Positions 1-8,423 of a stretch of DNA of 18,841 nt are shown here, piece by piece. The DNA lies in contig JAKIUB010000038.1 in NCBI GenBank assembly GCA_021647745.1, forward strand, positions 1-18,841. The letters run 5' to 3'. The stretch is from Paracoccaceae bacterium (GTDB lineage Bacteria; Pseudomonadota; Alphaproteobacteria; Rhodobacterales; Rhodobacteraceae). A program made the position numbers and the translations under genes. The notes beneath the pieces were generated by a model. That model had not been told where the DNA came from and searched no databases. It saw nothing but the letters and a program-made list of their open reading frames with translations. Positions within the stretch are counted from its first letter, which is position 1. Every line of letters starts with the position of its first letter.

Positions 1-70
1 AACACCCCACAAAGAAACCTTCGCCGTAATTCCGACGTGTCGGGTCAGCCGGCATCGTGTTGGGGTTCAT
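1..70 (-). CDS. 5' end of an unidentified gene, last visible member of the polysaccharide operon
   Basis: On the minus strand an ATG at 68-70 is preceded by GGAG at 77-80, a good ribosome binding site at about 6 nt spacing. The frame then stays open for 23 codons to the window edge; the peptide begins MNPNTMPADPTRRNYG. It lies 48 nt downstream of the wbpE stop on the same strand, so it is probably the next gene of the operon. The visible part is too short to assign a family. By position it could be a transferase or another step of the nucleotide-sugar or polysaccharide pathway, but that is inference from context only. Confidence 0.6.
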   Translation of the reverse strand, partial: MNPNTMPADPTRRNYGEGFFVGC

Positions 71-118
71 GAATATCTCCGGATGGTGCGCCGTATTGCG
101 CGGGGCAGGGCAAGGCGT

Positions 119-1246
119 CTAGCTCAGGGCGGCCTTCAGCCCGCGAATAACGGTATCCGATGTCTCCTCGTCAAGATAAGGGTGCATGGGCAGGCTGAAT
201 ACGCTTTGTGACAGCGCCTCGCTTTGTGGCAGCCCTCCCGGCGGTTGCGGAAAGTCTCGGTAGGCAGTTTGCCGGTGCAGCGGCAAGGGGTAATAGACAA
301 CGCTGGGAATGCCCGCTTGCTTCAGCGCGGCCATAATCGCATCGCGGTCTTGCCCGGCGCGGGTTCTGAGCGTGTATTGCGCCCAGATCGAACTGCGGTC
401 ATTACCCACTCGGGGCACCTCGATCAACCCTGCCAGCGCCTCGTTGTAGCGCGCGGCTACCCGCTGGCGGGCGATGATCTCGTCAGGGAAAATGGCCAGT
501 TTTTCCAGCAAGATAGCCGCTTGCAACGTGTCCAGCCGTGAGTTTATGCCGATCCGGGCGTTGTCGTATTTGTGGCTGCCTTTGCCATGCACCCGAAAGC
601 TGCGAATCTTGTCGGCCAATGCGTCATTTGAGGTAAATAGCGCGCCGCCATCACCATAACAGCCCAGCGGCTTGGCCGGAAAAAACGAGGTAGTGGCAAT
701 GTCGCCGATCGAGCCGGTCGTGCGCGCTTTGTAGGTGCCGCCAAACCCTTGAGCGCTATCGGCCACTACCCACATGCCATTTTCGCGGGCGATGGTTTCT
801 ATTTCGTCATAATCAGCGGGTAGGCCAAAGAGATCAACAGGAATTACGCCAGCGGGGTTAAGCCCGAGGCTACGGGCATGGATGATGGCCGCTTTCAGGC
901 TTTCGGGATCCATATTATAGCTATCGGGGCGCACATCGACAAAAACCGGCGTGGCGCCTGTCATCGGCACAATTTCCGCAGTGGCGGCAAAGGTGAAGGA
1001 GGGGCAAAACACCGCATCCCCCGACTTGGCTTCCAGCGCCATCAACGCCAGTTGCAGCGCATCGGTGCCATTGGCGCAGGTCAGGGCATGTTTCGCCCCG
1101 CAAAACGCCGCAAGCTTGCCTTCCAGCTCCACCACCTCGGGGCCCATGATATATTTTCCATGGGCCAGTACGGTCTGGATACGGGCATCAATCTTATCCT
1201 TGATGCGGGCCTGTTGTGCGGCAAGGTCAATAAAGGCAATGGTCAT
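119..1246 (-). CDS. wbpE: WbpE-like PLP-dependent sugar aminotransferase (DegT/DnrJ/EryC1/StrS family)
   Basis: This 375-residue protein has the full length of the DegT/DnrJ/EryC1/StrS sugar aminotransferases. The PLP-binding aspartate is seen in VADSAQ (Asp163) and the Schiff-base lysine in SFFPAKPLGCYGDGG (Lys192). The N-terminal FIDLAAQ and GKYIMGPEV stretches are typical of the family. In the WbpABDE pathway this enzyme transfers the amino group of glutamate to the 3-keto group of UDP-3-keto-GlcNAcA, giving the 3-amino sugar and 2-oxoglutarate, which WbpB can reuse to re-oxidise its NADH. The start is 3 nt after the wbpD stop with GAGGA upstream, so the two are translationally linked. Substrate is inferred from the neighbouring genes; the family alone would also allow other keto-sugar nucleotides. 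Confidence 0.9.
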   Translation of the reverse strand: MTIAFIDLAAQQARIKDKIDARIQTVLAHGKYIMGPEVVELEGKLAAFCGAKHALTCANGTDALQLALMALEAKSGDAVFCPSFTFAATAEIVPMTGATPVFVDVRPDSYNMDPESLKAAIIHARSLGLNPAGVIPVDLFGLPADYDEIETIARENGMWVVADSAQGFGGTYKARTTGSIGDIATTSFFPAKPLGCYGDGGALFTSNDALADKIRSFRVHGKGSHKYDNARIGINSRLDTLQAAILLEKLAIFPDEIIARQRVAARYNEALAGLIEVPRVGNDRSSIWAQYTLRTRAGQDRDAIMAALKQAGIPSVVYYPLPLHRQTAYRDFPQPPGGLPQSEALSQSVFSLPMHPYLDEETSDTVIRGLKAALS

Positions 1247-1249
1247 TTT

Positions 1250-1825
1250 CTATTCCTCGGTCAGGCGAAGTTCGCCGTTGGATTGCTGATATTTCTGGCC
1301 GGTGCGCGGGCAAACAAGATCTGCGCCTAGCCGGTCACCGCTTTGCGAAACCCATCCAATGCGTCGGGCAGGAATTCCGGCAACAAGGGCATAATCCGGC
1401 ACATCGCGGGTAACAACCGCACCGGCAGCCACCATACAATAGGCCCCCAACGTATTTCCGCACACGATTGTTGCATTGGCTCCGATGGTCGCTCCGCGCT
1501 TGACCCGCGTTGGGGAAAATTCATCCTTACGCTCGACCTCGGCACGCGGGGTCAGCACATTGGTAAATACACAGGAAGGTCCACAGAAAACACCGTCTTC
1601 CAACACCACCCCCTTATAGAGGGCCACATTGTTCTGGATCTTGCAGTTATTGCCGATCCGCACCTCTGGTCCGGCCATGACATTCTGCCCCAAAACACAG
1701 TTTTCACCTATTTCGGTGCCGGAAAGAACATGGGCAAAATGCCATATTTTCGTTCCCGCCCCGATGCGGCTCGGCTCATCCACATAAGCGCTTTCATGAA
1801 CAAAAACCGTAGGGTGCATGCTCAT
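1250..1825 (-). CDS. wbpD: WbpD-like UDP-sugar 3-N-acetyltransferase (left-handed beta-helix)
   Basis: This 191-residue protein is built of hexapeptide repeats, for example IGENCVLGQNV and IGANATIVCGNTLGAYCMVAAGAVV, and ends in the typical VAGIPARRIGW segment of left-handed beta-helix acyltransferases. In the pathway it acetylates the new 3-amino group from acetyl-CoA, giving UDP-2,3-diacetamido-2,3-dideoxy-glucuronate. The frame is open further upstream, but the start was set at 1825 because it gives an ATGA overlap with the wbpB stop and the preceding 44 codons look unlike protein of this family. A second ATG lies two codons further in. Function is well supported by fold and by the wbpA-B-D-E context; the exact substrate is inferred. 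Confidence 0.88.
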   Translation of the reverse strand: MSMHPTVFVHESAYVDEPSRIGAGTKIWHFAHVLSGTEIGENCVLGQNVMAGPEVRIGNNCKIQNNVALYKGVVLEDGVFCGPSCVFTNVLTPRAEVERKDEFSPTRVKRGATIGANATIVCGNTLGAYCMVAAGAVVTRDVPDYALVAGIPARRIGWVSQSGDRLGADLVCPRTGQKYQQSNGELRLTEE

Positions 1826-2808
1826 GTGCTGCCCTCTCTCAGTGATGTCGCCAAAGCCACTTCCGCCCGCGTCAGGGCGCGCAGCACCGCCAACCCTTCC
1901 TGGCCATCGGTGCGCGGGGTCTTTCCCATCTCGATACAGGCAATAAAGTGGCGGCATTCTTCCTTCAGTGGCTCGCCTTTTTCCACTGTCAGGTATTTCG
2001 CTTCGCCCTTCTCGGCCAGCGGCACGGGGGTATCGCGGTTGATGCTGTGTGGATAGAGCGCGAGCTTCTTTTCCCAGACCGGCTCGGAATCCTCAAACAC
2101 CAAAATGCCGCCACTGCCGGCCACCACAAGGCGCTGCTCCTTGAACGGGTGCGCCCACGAGGTCAACACATGGCCGCGCACCCCGCCGGAAAAAGCCATT
2201 TGCACACTGCACCAGTCCGCAAGGCCCGGTGTGACATAGCTGGCGCCCTGCGCTGTTATGCTTGCCGGCTCCTCGCCAACAAGGCTCAGGATCATCGAAA
2301 AATCATGCGGCGCGAACGACCACAAAACGTTTTCCTCCACCCGGAATTTCCCATAGGACAGCCGGTTTGAATAAAGATACCGGATGTCGCCGATCAGTCC
2401 GGCTTTCACATGCGCCTTCAGCGCAAGAAAAACCGGATGATATTGCAGCAGATGGCCAACCATCAGGCGTAAGCCTTTTTGCTCGGCCAGAGCCACCAGC
2501 GCCTCGGCGTCCGAAACCTCCAGCGACAGGGGTTTTTCCACATAGACATGCTTGCCCGCATTCAGGGCGCGCGTTGCCAGCGCGGCATGGGTCTCGGCGG
2601 GGGTGGCAAGGGAAATGGCATCCACAGCCGGATTATCCAGCGCCTGTTTGAATGTCATCACAAGGGCACCGTGAGCCTCGGCCATGGCTTTGGCGGTTTC
2701 GGGGTTGCCATCTACAACCCCGGCTAAAGCGCCAATTTCCGCGAAGTTTCTGGTCAGGTTCTTGCCCCAGTATCCGCATCCTACTTGTACAACTGTCGTC
2801 ATTGTCAT
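1822..2808 (-). CDS. wbpB: WbpB-like UDP-GlcNAcA 3-dehydrogenase (Gfo/Idh/MocA family)
   Basis: The 328-residue protein starts with a Rossmann nucleotide-binding motif, VQVGCGYWGKN (about residues 7-17), and carries the EKPLSL motif (91-96) whose lysine is catalytic in Gfo/Idh/MocA oxidoreductases. GHLLQYHPVF and the C-terminal beta-sheet region follow, as in WlbA/WbpB. The enzyme oxidises C3 of UDP-N-acetylglucosaminuronate to a ketone, preparing it for transamination by WbpE. In characterised WbpB the tightly bound NAD is regenerated with 2-oxoglutarate. It overlaps wbpA upstream and wbpD downstream by 4 nt each (ATGA), a sign of one tightly coupled operon. Confidence 0.9.
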   Translation of the reverse strand: MTMTTVVQVGCGYWGKNLTRNFAEIGALAGVVDGNPETAKAMAEAHGALVMTFKQALDNPAVDAISLATPAETHAALATRALNAGKHVYVEKPLSLEVSDAEALVALAEQKGLRLMVGHLLQYHPVFLALKAHVKAGLIGDIRYLYSNRLSYGKFRVEENVLWSFAPHDFSMILSLVGEEPASITAQGASYVTPGLADWCSVQMAFSGGVRGHVLTSWAHPFKEQRLVVAGSGGILVFEDSEPVWEKKLALYPHSINRDTPVPLAEKGEAKYLTVEKGEPLKEECRHFIACIEMGKTPRTDGQEGLAVLRALTRAEVALATSLREGST

Positions 2809-4106
2809 GCTTTCCAGATATTATCGCCGCCATCGCGGTACTTGCCCCGTGTATCGATCAGCAAGCGGGCATTGTCACGGATCAGGTCATAGTCAAAATC
2901 CGTATGGTCTGTCAGCAGCAAAACCGCATCAAACCCGGCGATCACCTCGGGTGACAGCTCTACGGATGTCAGCTCAAAACTATGCTCGCGCATGGGCGGA
3001 AAAACCGGCACATTCGGGTCAGAATACGCAACTTCCGCCCCCCAGTCACGCAGCTTTTCCATCACGAACACCGAAGGGCTTTCGCGCATGTCGTCCACAT
3101 CACGCTTATAGGCGATGCCAAGCGCCAGAACCGTTGCGCCCTTGAGCGCTTTGCCTTGTTTATTCAGGGCTTCAACCGTCTTGCCGACCACATAGTCGGG
3201 CATGGCTTGATTGATTTCGCCCGCCAGCTCGATAAAGCGGGTATGAACACCGTATTCCTTGGCCTTCCATGTCAAATAGAAAGGGTCAATCGGAATACAG
3301 TGTCCCCCGATCCCCGGCCCCGGATAGTAAGGCGTGAAGCCAAAGGGTTTGGTCGCGGCAGCATCGACAATTTCGAAGATATCCAGCCCCATTTTCTGAG
3401 TGACGATCTTTAGCTCGTTGACCAGCCCGATATTAACCGAACGGTGGATGTTTTCCAGCAACTTGACCATCTCGGCGGCACGCGTCGAACTGACGGCAAC
3501 AACCTGATCAATGATCGTAGCATAAAGCTCGGTACCAACCTCAAGACAGGCCGGGGTGTGACCGCCAACAACTTTCGGGATGGTGCGGGTGGAAAAATGA
3601 ATATTGCCGGGGTCTTCGCGCTCGGGCGAGTAGGCCAAATAGAAATCCTTGCCAACCTCCAGCCCCGCAGCGGTCACATATGGCAGCAGTACCTCTTCGG
3701 TGGTTCCGGGCCATGTGGTGCTTTCCAAAGACAGCAATTGCCCCGCGCGCAAATAAGGCGCGATGGATTCCATGGTTGCCGTCACAAAACTCAGATCAGG
3801 GATATGGGCTTTATCCAGCGGTGTTGGCACACAAATAATCAGCACGTCACACTCGGCCGCACGGGAGAAATCGTTAGTTGCGACAAAACCGGCCTGCCGC
3901 ATTTCCGCTATTTTTGCGTGTTCGATGTGCTTTATCGGGCTAAGGCCGGCATTCAGCCCTTCAATCCGGTCTTCAAGCACATCAAACCCGATCGTTGGAT
4001 AACCAACCTGACTTAACCGCAAAGCCAGCGGAATCCCAACATAGCCCAACCCCAGAACACCGACCGTGGCCGATTTATCCGCTATTTTGGATAAAATAGA
4101 ATTCAT
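2805..4106 (-). CDS. wbpA: WbpA-like UDP-N-acetyl-D-glucosamine 6-dehydrogenase
   Basis: This 433-residue protein is a member of the UDP-glucose/GDP-mannose dehydrogenase family. It shows the N-terminal NAD motif VGVLGLGYVGIPLA (about 15-28), the central segment AEMVKLLENIHRSVNIGLVN, and the active-site motif GPGIGGHCIPIDP with the catalytic cysteine at residue 270. The signature with GGHCIPIDPFYLTW is that of the WbpA/WbpO/TviB branch, which oxidises the 6-hydroxymethyl of UDP-HexNAc in two NAD-dependent steps. It is the first enzyme of the four-gene pathway and the first structural gene after the MarR-like regulator, 138 nt downstream of it, with GAGG before the start codon. The GlcNAc rather than GalNAc substrate is inferred from the wbpB-D-E partners. 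Confidence 0.92.
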   Translation of the reverse strand: MNSILSKIADKSATVGVLGLGYVGIPLALRLSQVGYPTIGFDVLEDRIEGLNAGLSPIKHIEHAKIAEMRQAGFVATNDFSRAAECDVLIICVPTPLDKAHIPDLSFVTATMESIAPYLRAGQLLSLESTTWPGTTEEVLLPYVTAAGLEVGKDFYLAYSPEREDPGNIHFSTRTIPKVVGGHTPACLEVGTELYATIIDQVVAVSSTRAAEMVKLLENIHRSVNIGLVNELKIVTQKMGLDIFEIVDAAATKPFGFTPYYPGPGIGGHCIPIDPFYLTWKAKEYGVHTRFIELAGEINQAMPDYVVGKTVEALNKQGKALKGATVLALGIAYKRDVDDMRESPSVFVMEKLRDWGAEVAYSDPNVPVFPPMREHSFELTSVELSPEVIAGFDAVLLLTDHTDFDYDLIRDNARLLIDTRGKYRDGGDNIWKA

Positions 4107-4244
4107 TTATAACCTCGCTTTGTGTGAATGCAGGCTCTTCAACCTATCGCCGGAAATTTGAACTTGATAACGCCAGGGCTGTTTCGACCCGATGCACTGC
4201 CAACCTCGGCGGCGACCCTGCTTTTGCTTCGGCCAAATTATCTG

Positions 4245-4607
4245 TCATTTTTGTGCCATGTCTATATTTGCCGGAGCAAACTCTTCCTGCACCGCCTCGA
4301 TCTCTGCCTTCAGCGCCTCGTATTCCTGCATCTTGCGCGCCAAAAACCGCCCCGTCAGTGCCGTTTTTTCGGCAATACCTTTCGGGGTCAGAAGATAGGC
4401 GTATTTTCGTTTGTCATTTGATTCCTGAAAGTTGCGCATCTTGATGTGGCCTTTTTCGACCAGCGCATTCAGGCAGTAATTGACACCGCCAAGGCTAAGA
4501 CCAAGATTTTTCGCAATGTCTCGCTGGCTGCTGGCGGGGCTTTTCTGTAGCAACCGCAATACCCGAAACCGAGCATCTTCGGCCCTAATCTGGTTTTTGT
4601 TAGACAT
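4245..4607 (-). CDS. MarR-type EPS-associated winged-helix regulator
   Basis: The 120-residue protein is a small winged-helix regulator of the kind found next to exopolysaccharide loci. Typical stretches are FRVLRLLQKSPASSQRDIAKNLGLS (recognition-helix region), GGVNYCLNALVEKGHIKMRNF (end of the helix and wing), YAYLLTPKGIAEKTALTGRFL, and a C-terminal coiled-coil segment MQEYEALKAEIEAVQEEF. It reads the same way as the wbp genes and lies directly before them, so it probably controls them and possibly itself. The frame extends to 4655; the start at 4607 (MSNKNQ) was chosen because AGGTG lies just upstream and the family usually begins close to this point. A start at 4628 is also possible. The inducing signal is unknown. 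Confidence 0.85.
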   Translation of the reverse strand: MSNKNQIRAEDARFRVLRLLQKSPASSQRDIAKNLGLSLGGVNYCLNALVEKGHIKMRNFQESNDKRKYAYLLTPKGIAEKTALTGRFLARKMQEYEALKAEIEAVQEEFAPANIDMAQK

Positions 4608-4662
4608 CGGCACCTGACCCCTTGTCATGCTCGCGAAAAGATAAAGCCACCGCATGAAAATT

Positions 4663-4674
4663 CACCTAGAGGTG
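4663..4674. promoter_or_regulatory. Short inverted repeat upstream of the MarR-type gene, possible operator
   Basis: CACCT and AGGTG form a perfect 5-bp dyad with a 2-bp centre, 56-67 bp upstream of the chosen start of the regulator gene. Winged-helix regulators of the MarR type commonly bind dyads near their own promoter, so this could be an autoregulatory operator. The repeat is short and could be chance. Confidence 0.25.
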
Positions 4675-4765
4675 CCTACAGGGTTGGCTTACCAGTGGCA
4701 TTTTGTTAAATCAACATAATAGTTCAAGATTGGACATTCGCCGATTTCAGCAGATCGTTATGTAA

Positions 4766-4876
4766 TCACAGGCCAGCCATATCAAACCGTTCTTTCGATA
4801 TTCGCACGGGGTGCCGTGTGTCGATAATCACAGGGTTGTCAGCGGCACCATTTATGTGATCGGCAACGGGCTTTAG
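4766..4876 (+). pseudogene. Degenerate fragment of an IS5-family transposase
   Basis: One plus-strand frame reads SQASHIKPFFRYSHGVPCVD and continues N, H, R, V, V, S, G, T, I, Y, V, I, G, N, G, L before a TAG at 4874-4876. This matches the N-terminal part of IS5-type transposases as I know them (AQMARIKPFF..SHGVPRVDDRRVxSGIIYVIRNGLQW). It is preceded in frame by a TAA at 4763-4765 where the LTDAQ start region would be, and no sign of the rest of the protein follows. No terminal inverted repeats were seen. It is a relic only, lying between the sarcosine oxidase genes and the polysaccharide operon. The identification rests on recognition of this short motif. Confidence 0.65.
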
Positions 4877-4891
4877 GGAGAAACCATCCCC

Positions 4892-5440
4892 TCAGGTGGA
4901 AAAGTAATCCGGCAGGCTGTCTTTTTGGGAGGCGTTTACCAGCCAATCAAATACAAACTGTCCGACAGAGGCAAGACAGATCAGCCGGGCCTCGTCGGGA
5001 GCGGGTATCCACAGCGCTACCGCCACTTGCCCGAGCCGCGTGCGCCGAAAATCATCCGTGCCAAAAGCTTCTGGTGAAAGATCTATCGGCGCGCCTTTGG
5101 CCAGCACATCACGCACCCCCCGCCCCTTCAGGGTAAAGACCGCGCGGGCATCTGACACATCGGCCAGAAGCGCGGGAGCCGTGATCCGGCTGTCAAGCTC
5201 CCTGATCAGCGCATCAGGGTCACTTTCGGTAAAGATCAGCAGCTCGTCAGGCGCCATCCACGCTATGCCCTTGCGGATCTTGCGCTTTGGCGGCACGCCG
5301 GCGCCGGTGCTTTGCTTCAGCGCGGCGCTGATGGCCCTGTTTAATCCGGCTTTCAGGGTGACCATGCCCACCGGTGCGTGACGGGCGACCAGCACCGCGC
5401 CGTTGCCCTCCAGCTCCACGGCTGTTGATAGCTCAAACAT
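4892..5440 (-). CDS. soxG: Sarcosine oxidase gamma subunit
   Basis: This 182-residue protein follows soxA with an 8-nt overlap and ends the sox gene set, the usual place of soxG. Recognisable features are the segment IAWMAPDELLIF, the DVSDARAVFTLKGRGVRDVL stretch that resembles the tetrahydrofolate-binding domain of glycine-cleavage T proteins, and the late FDWLVNASQ. The gamma subunit is a structural partner of the alpha subunit in the heterotetramer. The frame is open back to 5551, but the start at 5440 (MFELST) was chosen because it places the AAGGAG sequence upstream and avoids a long overlap with soxA; an ATG at 5464 is the alternative. Confidence 0.88.
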   Translation of the reverse strand: MFELSTAVELEGNGAVLVARHAPVGMVTLKAGLNRAISAALKQSTGAGVPPKRKIRKGIAWMAPDELLIFTESDPDALIRELDSRITAPALLADVSDARAVFTLKGRGVRDVLAKGAPIDLSPEAFGTDDFRRTRLGQVAVALWIPAPDEARLICLASVGQFVFDWLVNASQKDSLPDYFST

Positions 5441-8423
5441 CCTGGCGTGCTCCTTCCTTGTCATAAAATACCGGATCGACAATACGGGCCTTGCGAATAG
5501 CCCCGCCTGCCGAAAAATCAAGCACATCGCCCAGCCGTCCCTGCCCGCCATTTATCAACGCCATGGCAATCGGGTGGCCAAGGGTTGGTGAAAAATAGGT
5601 AGAGGTAACATGGCCGATCGCTTTGCCATTTTCCACCGCATGTGCGGATTCGGGGAGCTTTTCTGTATCGCTCAAAGTGCGCAGCCCGACCAGCTGTTTG
5701 CGGTTTTGTCCGGTCAAAAAAGAGCGCTGCATGCCACGTTTTCCGATAAAATCGTCTTTCTTTTTCGAGACTGCCCAAGACATGTTCAGATCATGGGGGG
5801 TGACAGTGCCGTCGCTCTCGTCTCCGACCACCACAAAGCCCTTTTCGGCGCGCATCACATGCAGGGCCTCTGTGCCATAAGGACGAATGCCGTGGCTCGC
5901 CCCTGCTTGCAGCAACAGGTTCCACAAAAGCAGACCTCTGGAGGCCGGCACCGCGACCTCGAAGGACAGCTCGCCCGAAAAGGAAATACGAAAAATACGG
6001 GCTTTTATGCCGCCAAGCTTCCCCTCCACAAACCCCATAAAGGGAAGTTCTCCGGGCGAGACATCCATACCGCCCAATGCCTCCAGCACCTTGCGGGCAC
6101 GCGGACCGGCAACCACGATTTGCGCATATTGCTCTGTCAGGTTGGCGGTGAATACCTGCATATCCCACCATTCGGTTTGCAGCCATTCTTCCATATGGGC
6201 ATGAATGCGGTCCGAACCTCCGGTGGTGGTGTGGCACAAAAAGGTATCCTCCGAGAGGCGCGCCACCACGCCGTCATCCATCAAAAAACCGTTTTCGTTG
6301 CACATCAGGCCGTAGCGGCACTTACCGGGCTTCAGGGTCGACATCATATTGGTATAGAGCAAATCAAGAAACCGGGCCGCATCCGGGCCTGTAACCATGA
6401 TTTTTCCCAGGGTCGAAGCATCAAACAACCCGACAGCGCTGCGCGTGGCGACTATCTCGCGGGTGATGGCCGCCTGCACGCTCTCGCCTTTGGCGGGATA
6501 GGCGTAGGGGCGGCGCCAGTCAGCGACCGGCTCGAATATAGCACCATGGCTTTCGTGCCAGCCATCTATCGCGGTTTTGCGCGTGGGCTTAAAGAGCTTG
6601 CCCGCCGCCTCGCCAGCAATAGCCCCGAGCGAAACAGGGGTATAAGGCGGGCGAAAGGTGGTGGTGCCAACGGCAGGAATATCGGCATCGAGCGCAGCCG
6701 CCAGCACGGCGAGGCCGTTGATATTACTCAGCTTGCCCTGATCTGTCGCCATGCCGATGGTGGTGTAGCGCTTGGCATGCTCGACACTCTCGTAGCCCTC
6801 GCGGGCGGCAAGCTGGATATCGGTGAGCTTCACGTCATTTTGAAAGTCGAGCCATGTTTTGCTGCGCAGGCGATAAGGTGCGTTGGCCGGCATCGCCCAG
6901 ACCGGAGACATCGGCGCCTCGGGCTGCGCCCTGACTTGCCGTGGGGCGGTATCCCCGGCGCGGCTCTGCCCCACCTCGTCAACCGCTTGGCGACCGGCGG
7001 CGAGGGCGCTGGCAAGACAAGCTTCGGTTTCAAGCGCGCCCAGTGCAGCACCGGCTGGCAGCACAAACCCCTCGCCGTGCTGGTTGGTCGGTGGGCGAGA
7101 GATATCGGGGGAAAACATAGCATTGGCTTCATCCCATAGAAGCTTACCCCCGCAATGAGACCAAAGATGGACAACGGGAGAAAACCCGCCCGACATAGCA
7201 ACACAATCACATGCCACGGTTTCAACCGCATTGCCCGCACCACTTTGCAAGCAGATCTCGACAGATGTGACGTGTTTATAACCATTTACTCTTGCGATGG
7301 CATGGCCGGTTTCGATGCGGATACCGGCCTGTCGGGCTGCATCGGCCAAGGCACCGGCTTGCGGGCGACTATCCACGATCAGCGGCACTTCCAGACCGGC
7401 AGCATGAAGCGTGAGCGCGGTGCGGTAAGCGTCATCACTATTGGTAACCACCACCGTGCGCGCCCCCGGCGCTACCCCGTAAAGACGAACATAATCCCGC
7501 ACAGCGCCGGCAAGCATCACTCCCGGCTTGTCATTGCCTGCGAAATTCAGCGTGCGCTCCAGCGCACCGGTAGCGGTGATGATACGCTTGGCCCTGATAC
7601 GCCAGAGCCGGTGGCGGGGGCCAGAGGCCGTAGGAGCGTGATCATTCAGGCGCTCAAAGCCAAGCGCATAGCCATGATCAAACACACCCGCCCCTTGTGT
7701 GCGGCTACGCAGGGTGACCGTGGGCAGCTTGGCTATCTCGTCAAGAAGGTAGGTGATATGGGCAGGGCCATTCCGGCCATCAACCTCCACATCATCCACC
7801 ATAAAACGCCCGCCAAAATAGGGGGATTGCTCCAGCAGCAGCACCTTGGCCCCGCTGCGGCCAGCTTCCAGCGCGGCTTCCAGACCGGCCACACCACCGC
7901 CGGCAATCAGAATATCGGTATAGGCATAGAAATATTCATACCTGTCCGTATCGGGCTTGGTTGGCACCTGCCCCAGCCCTGCCGAGCGGCGGATAATCGG
8001 CTCGAACACATGCTTCCATGCCCATTGCGGACGCATAAAGGTTTTGTAGTAAAATCCGGCGGGCAAAAAACGCGCCAGCTTGTTATTGAGCGCGCCGATA
8101 TCAAAGCCCAGGCTCGGCCAGTGGTTTTGCGAGCGAGCGATCAGCCCGTCAAAAAGCTCGGTAGTGGTAGCGCGCTGGTTTGGCTCGAAGCGACCACCCT
8201 CGCCCATGTTCATCAGGGCGTTTGGCTCCTCCACTCCGCTAGCCATAATACCGCGCGGACGATGATATTTAAACGAACGGCCAACCATGCGCCGGTCTGC
8301 GGCCATCAGGGCCGAGGCGAGGGTGTCTCCCCTAAAGCCCTGCACTCTTTTACCATTAAAGGTGAAGGCTACGGGCTGGCTGCGGTCAATCAGGCAGCCG
8401 CCATCAGGAAGGCGGAAACTCAT
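5433..8423 (-). CDS. soxA: Sarcosine oxidase alpha subunit
   Basis: The 996-residue protein has the usual length of SoxA. The N-terminal part (about 15-105) resembles a ferredoxin-like fold, but I see no cysteine cluster for an iron-sulfur centre. A Rossmann motif LIAGGGVAGLEAALEAG near residue 172 starts the FAD/NAD-binding oxidoreductase part. From about residue 605 a glycine-cleavage T-type aminomethyltransferase domain follows (SRSAVGLFDASTLGK-like region, read here as ATRSAVGLFDASTLGK), where tetrahydrofolate accepts the one-carbon group. The complex oxidises sarcosine with O2 to glycine, hydrogen peroxide and 5,10-methylene-tetrahydrofolate. The start at 8423 makes an ATGA overlap with soxD; the 52 codons before it do not belong to the family. 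The gene overlaps soxG by 8 nt. Confidence 0.96.
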   Translation of the reverse strand: MSFRLPDGGCLIDRSQPVAFTFNGKRVQGFRGDTLASALMAADRRMVGRSFKYHRPRGIMASGVEEPNALMNMGEGGRFEPNQRATTTELFDGLIARSQNHWPSLGFDIGALNNKLARFLPAGFYYKTFMRPQWAWKHVFEPIIRRSAGLGQVPTKPDTDRYEYFYAYTDILIAGGGVAGLEAALEAGRSGAKVLLLEQSPYFGGRFMVDDVEVDGRNGPAHITYLLDEIAKLPTVTLRSRTQGAGVFDHGYALGFERLNDHAPTASGPRHRLWRIRAKRIITATGALERTLNFAGNDKPGVMLAGAVRDYVRLYGVAPGARTVVVTNSDDAYRTALTLHAAGLEVPLIVDSRPQAGALADAARQAGIRIETGHAIARVNGYKHVTSVEICLQSGAGNAVETVACDCVAMSGGFSPVVHLWSHCGGKLLWDEANAMFSPDISRPPTNQHGEGFVLPAGAALGALETEACLASALAAGRQAVDEVGQSRAGDTAPRQVRAQPEAPMSPVWAMPANAPYRLRSKTWLDFQNDVKLTDIQLAAREGYESVEHAKRYTTIGMATDQGKLSNINGLAVLAAALDADIPAVGTTTFRPPYTPVSLGAIAGEAAGKLFKPTRKTAIDGWHESHGAIFEPVADWRRPYAYPAKGESVQAAITREIVATRSAVGLFDASTLGKIMVTGPDAARFLDLLYTNMMSTLKPGKCRYGLMCNENGFLMDDGVVARLSEDTFLCHTTTGGSDRIHAHMEEWLQTEWWDMQVFTANLTEQYAQIVVAGPRARKVLEALGGMDVSPGELPFMGFVEGKLGGIKARIFRISFSGELSFEVAVPASRGLLLWNLLLQAGASHGIRPYGTEALHVMRAEKGFVVVGDESDGTVTPHDLNMSWAVSKKKDDFIGKRGMQRSFLTGQNRKQLVGLRTLSDTEKLPESAHAVENGKAIGHVTSTYFSPTLGHPIAMALINGGQGRLGDVLDFSAGGAIRKARIVDPVFYDKEGARQDV

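Larger units (their letters stand above)
4608..4891. other. Intergenic gap between soxG and the EPS regulator
   Basis: This stretch holds the 5' leader of the MarR-type gene, the short dyad at 4663-4674 and the transposase relic at 4766-4876. It is more AT-rich around 4690-4740 than the surrounding coding DNA, where the regulator promoter might lie, but no convincing -35/-10 pair was found. No U-tract terminator is visible after soxG. Confidence 0.5.

Noticed and set aside
4810..4849. GGTGCCG / CGGCACC inverted repeat as terminator or regulatory stem
   Set aside because: The 7-bp arms are about 26 bp apart, with no T-run, and lie within the transposase relic.
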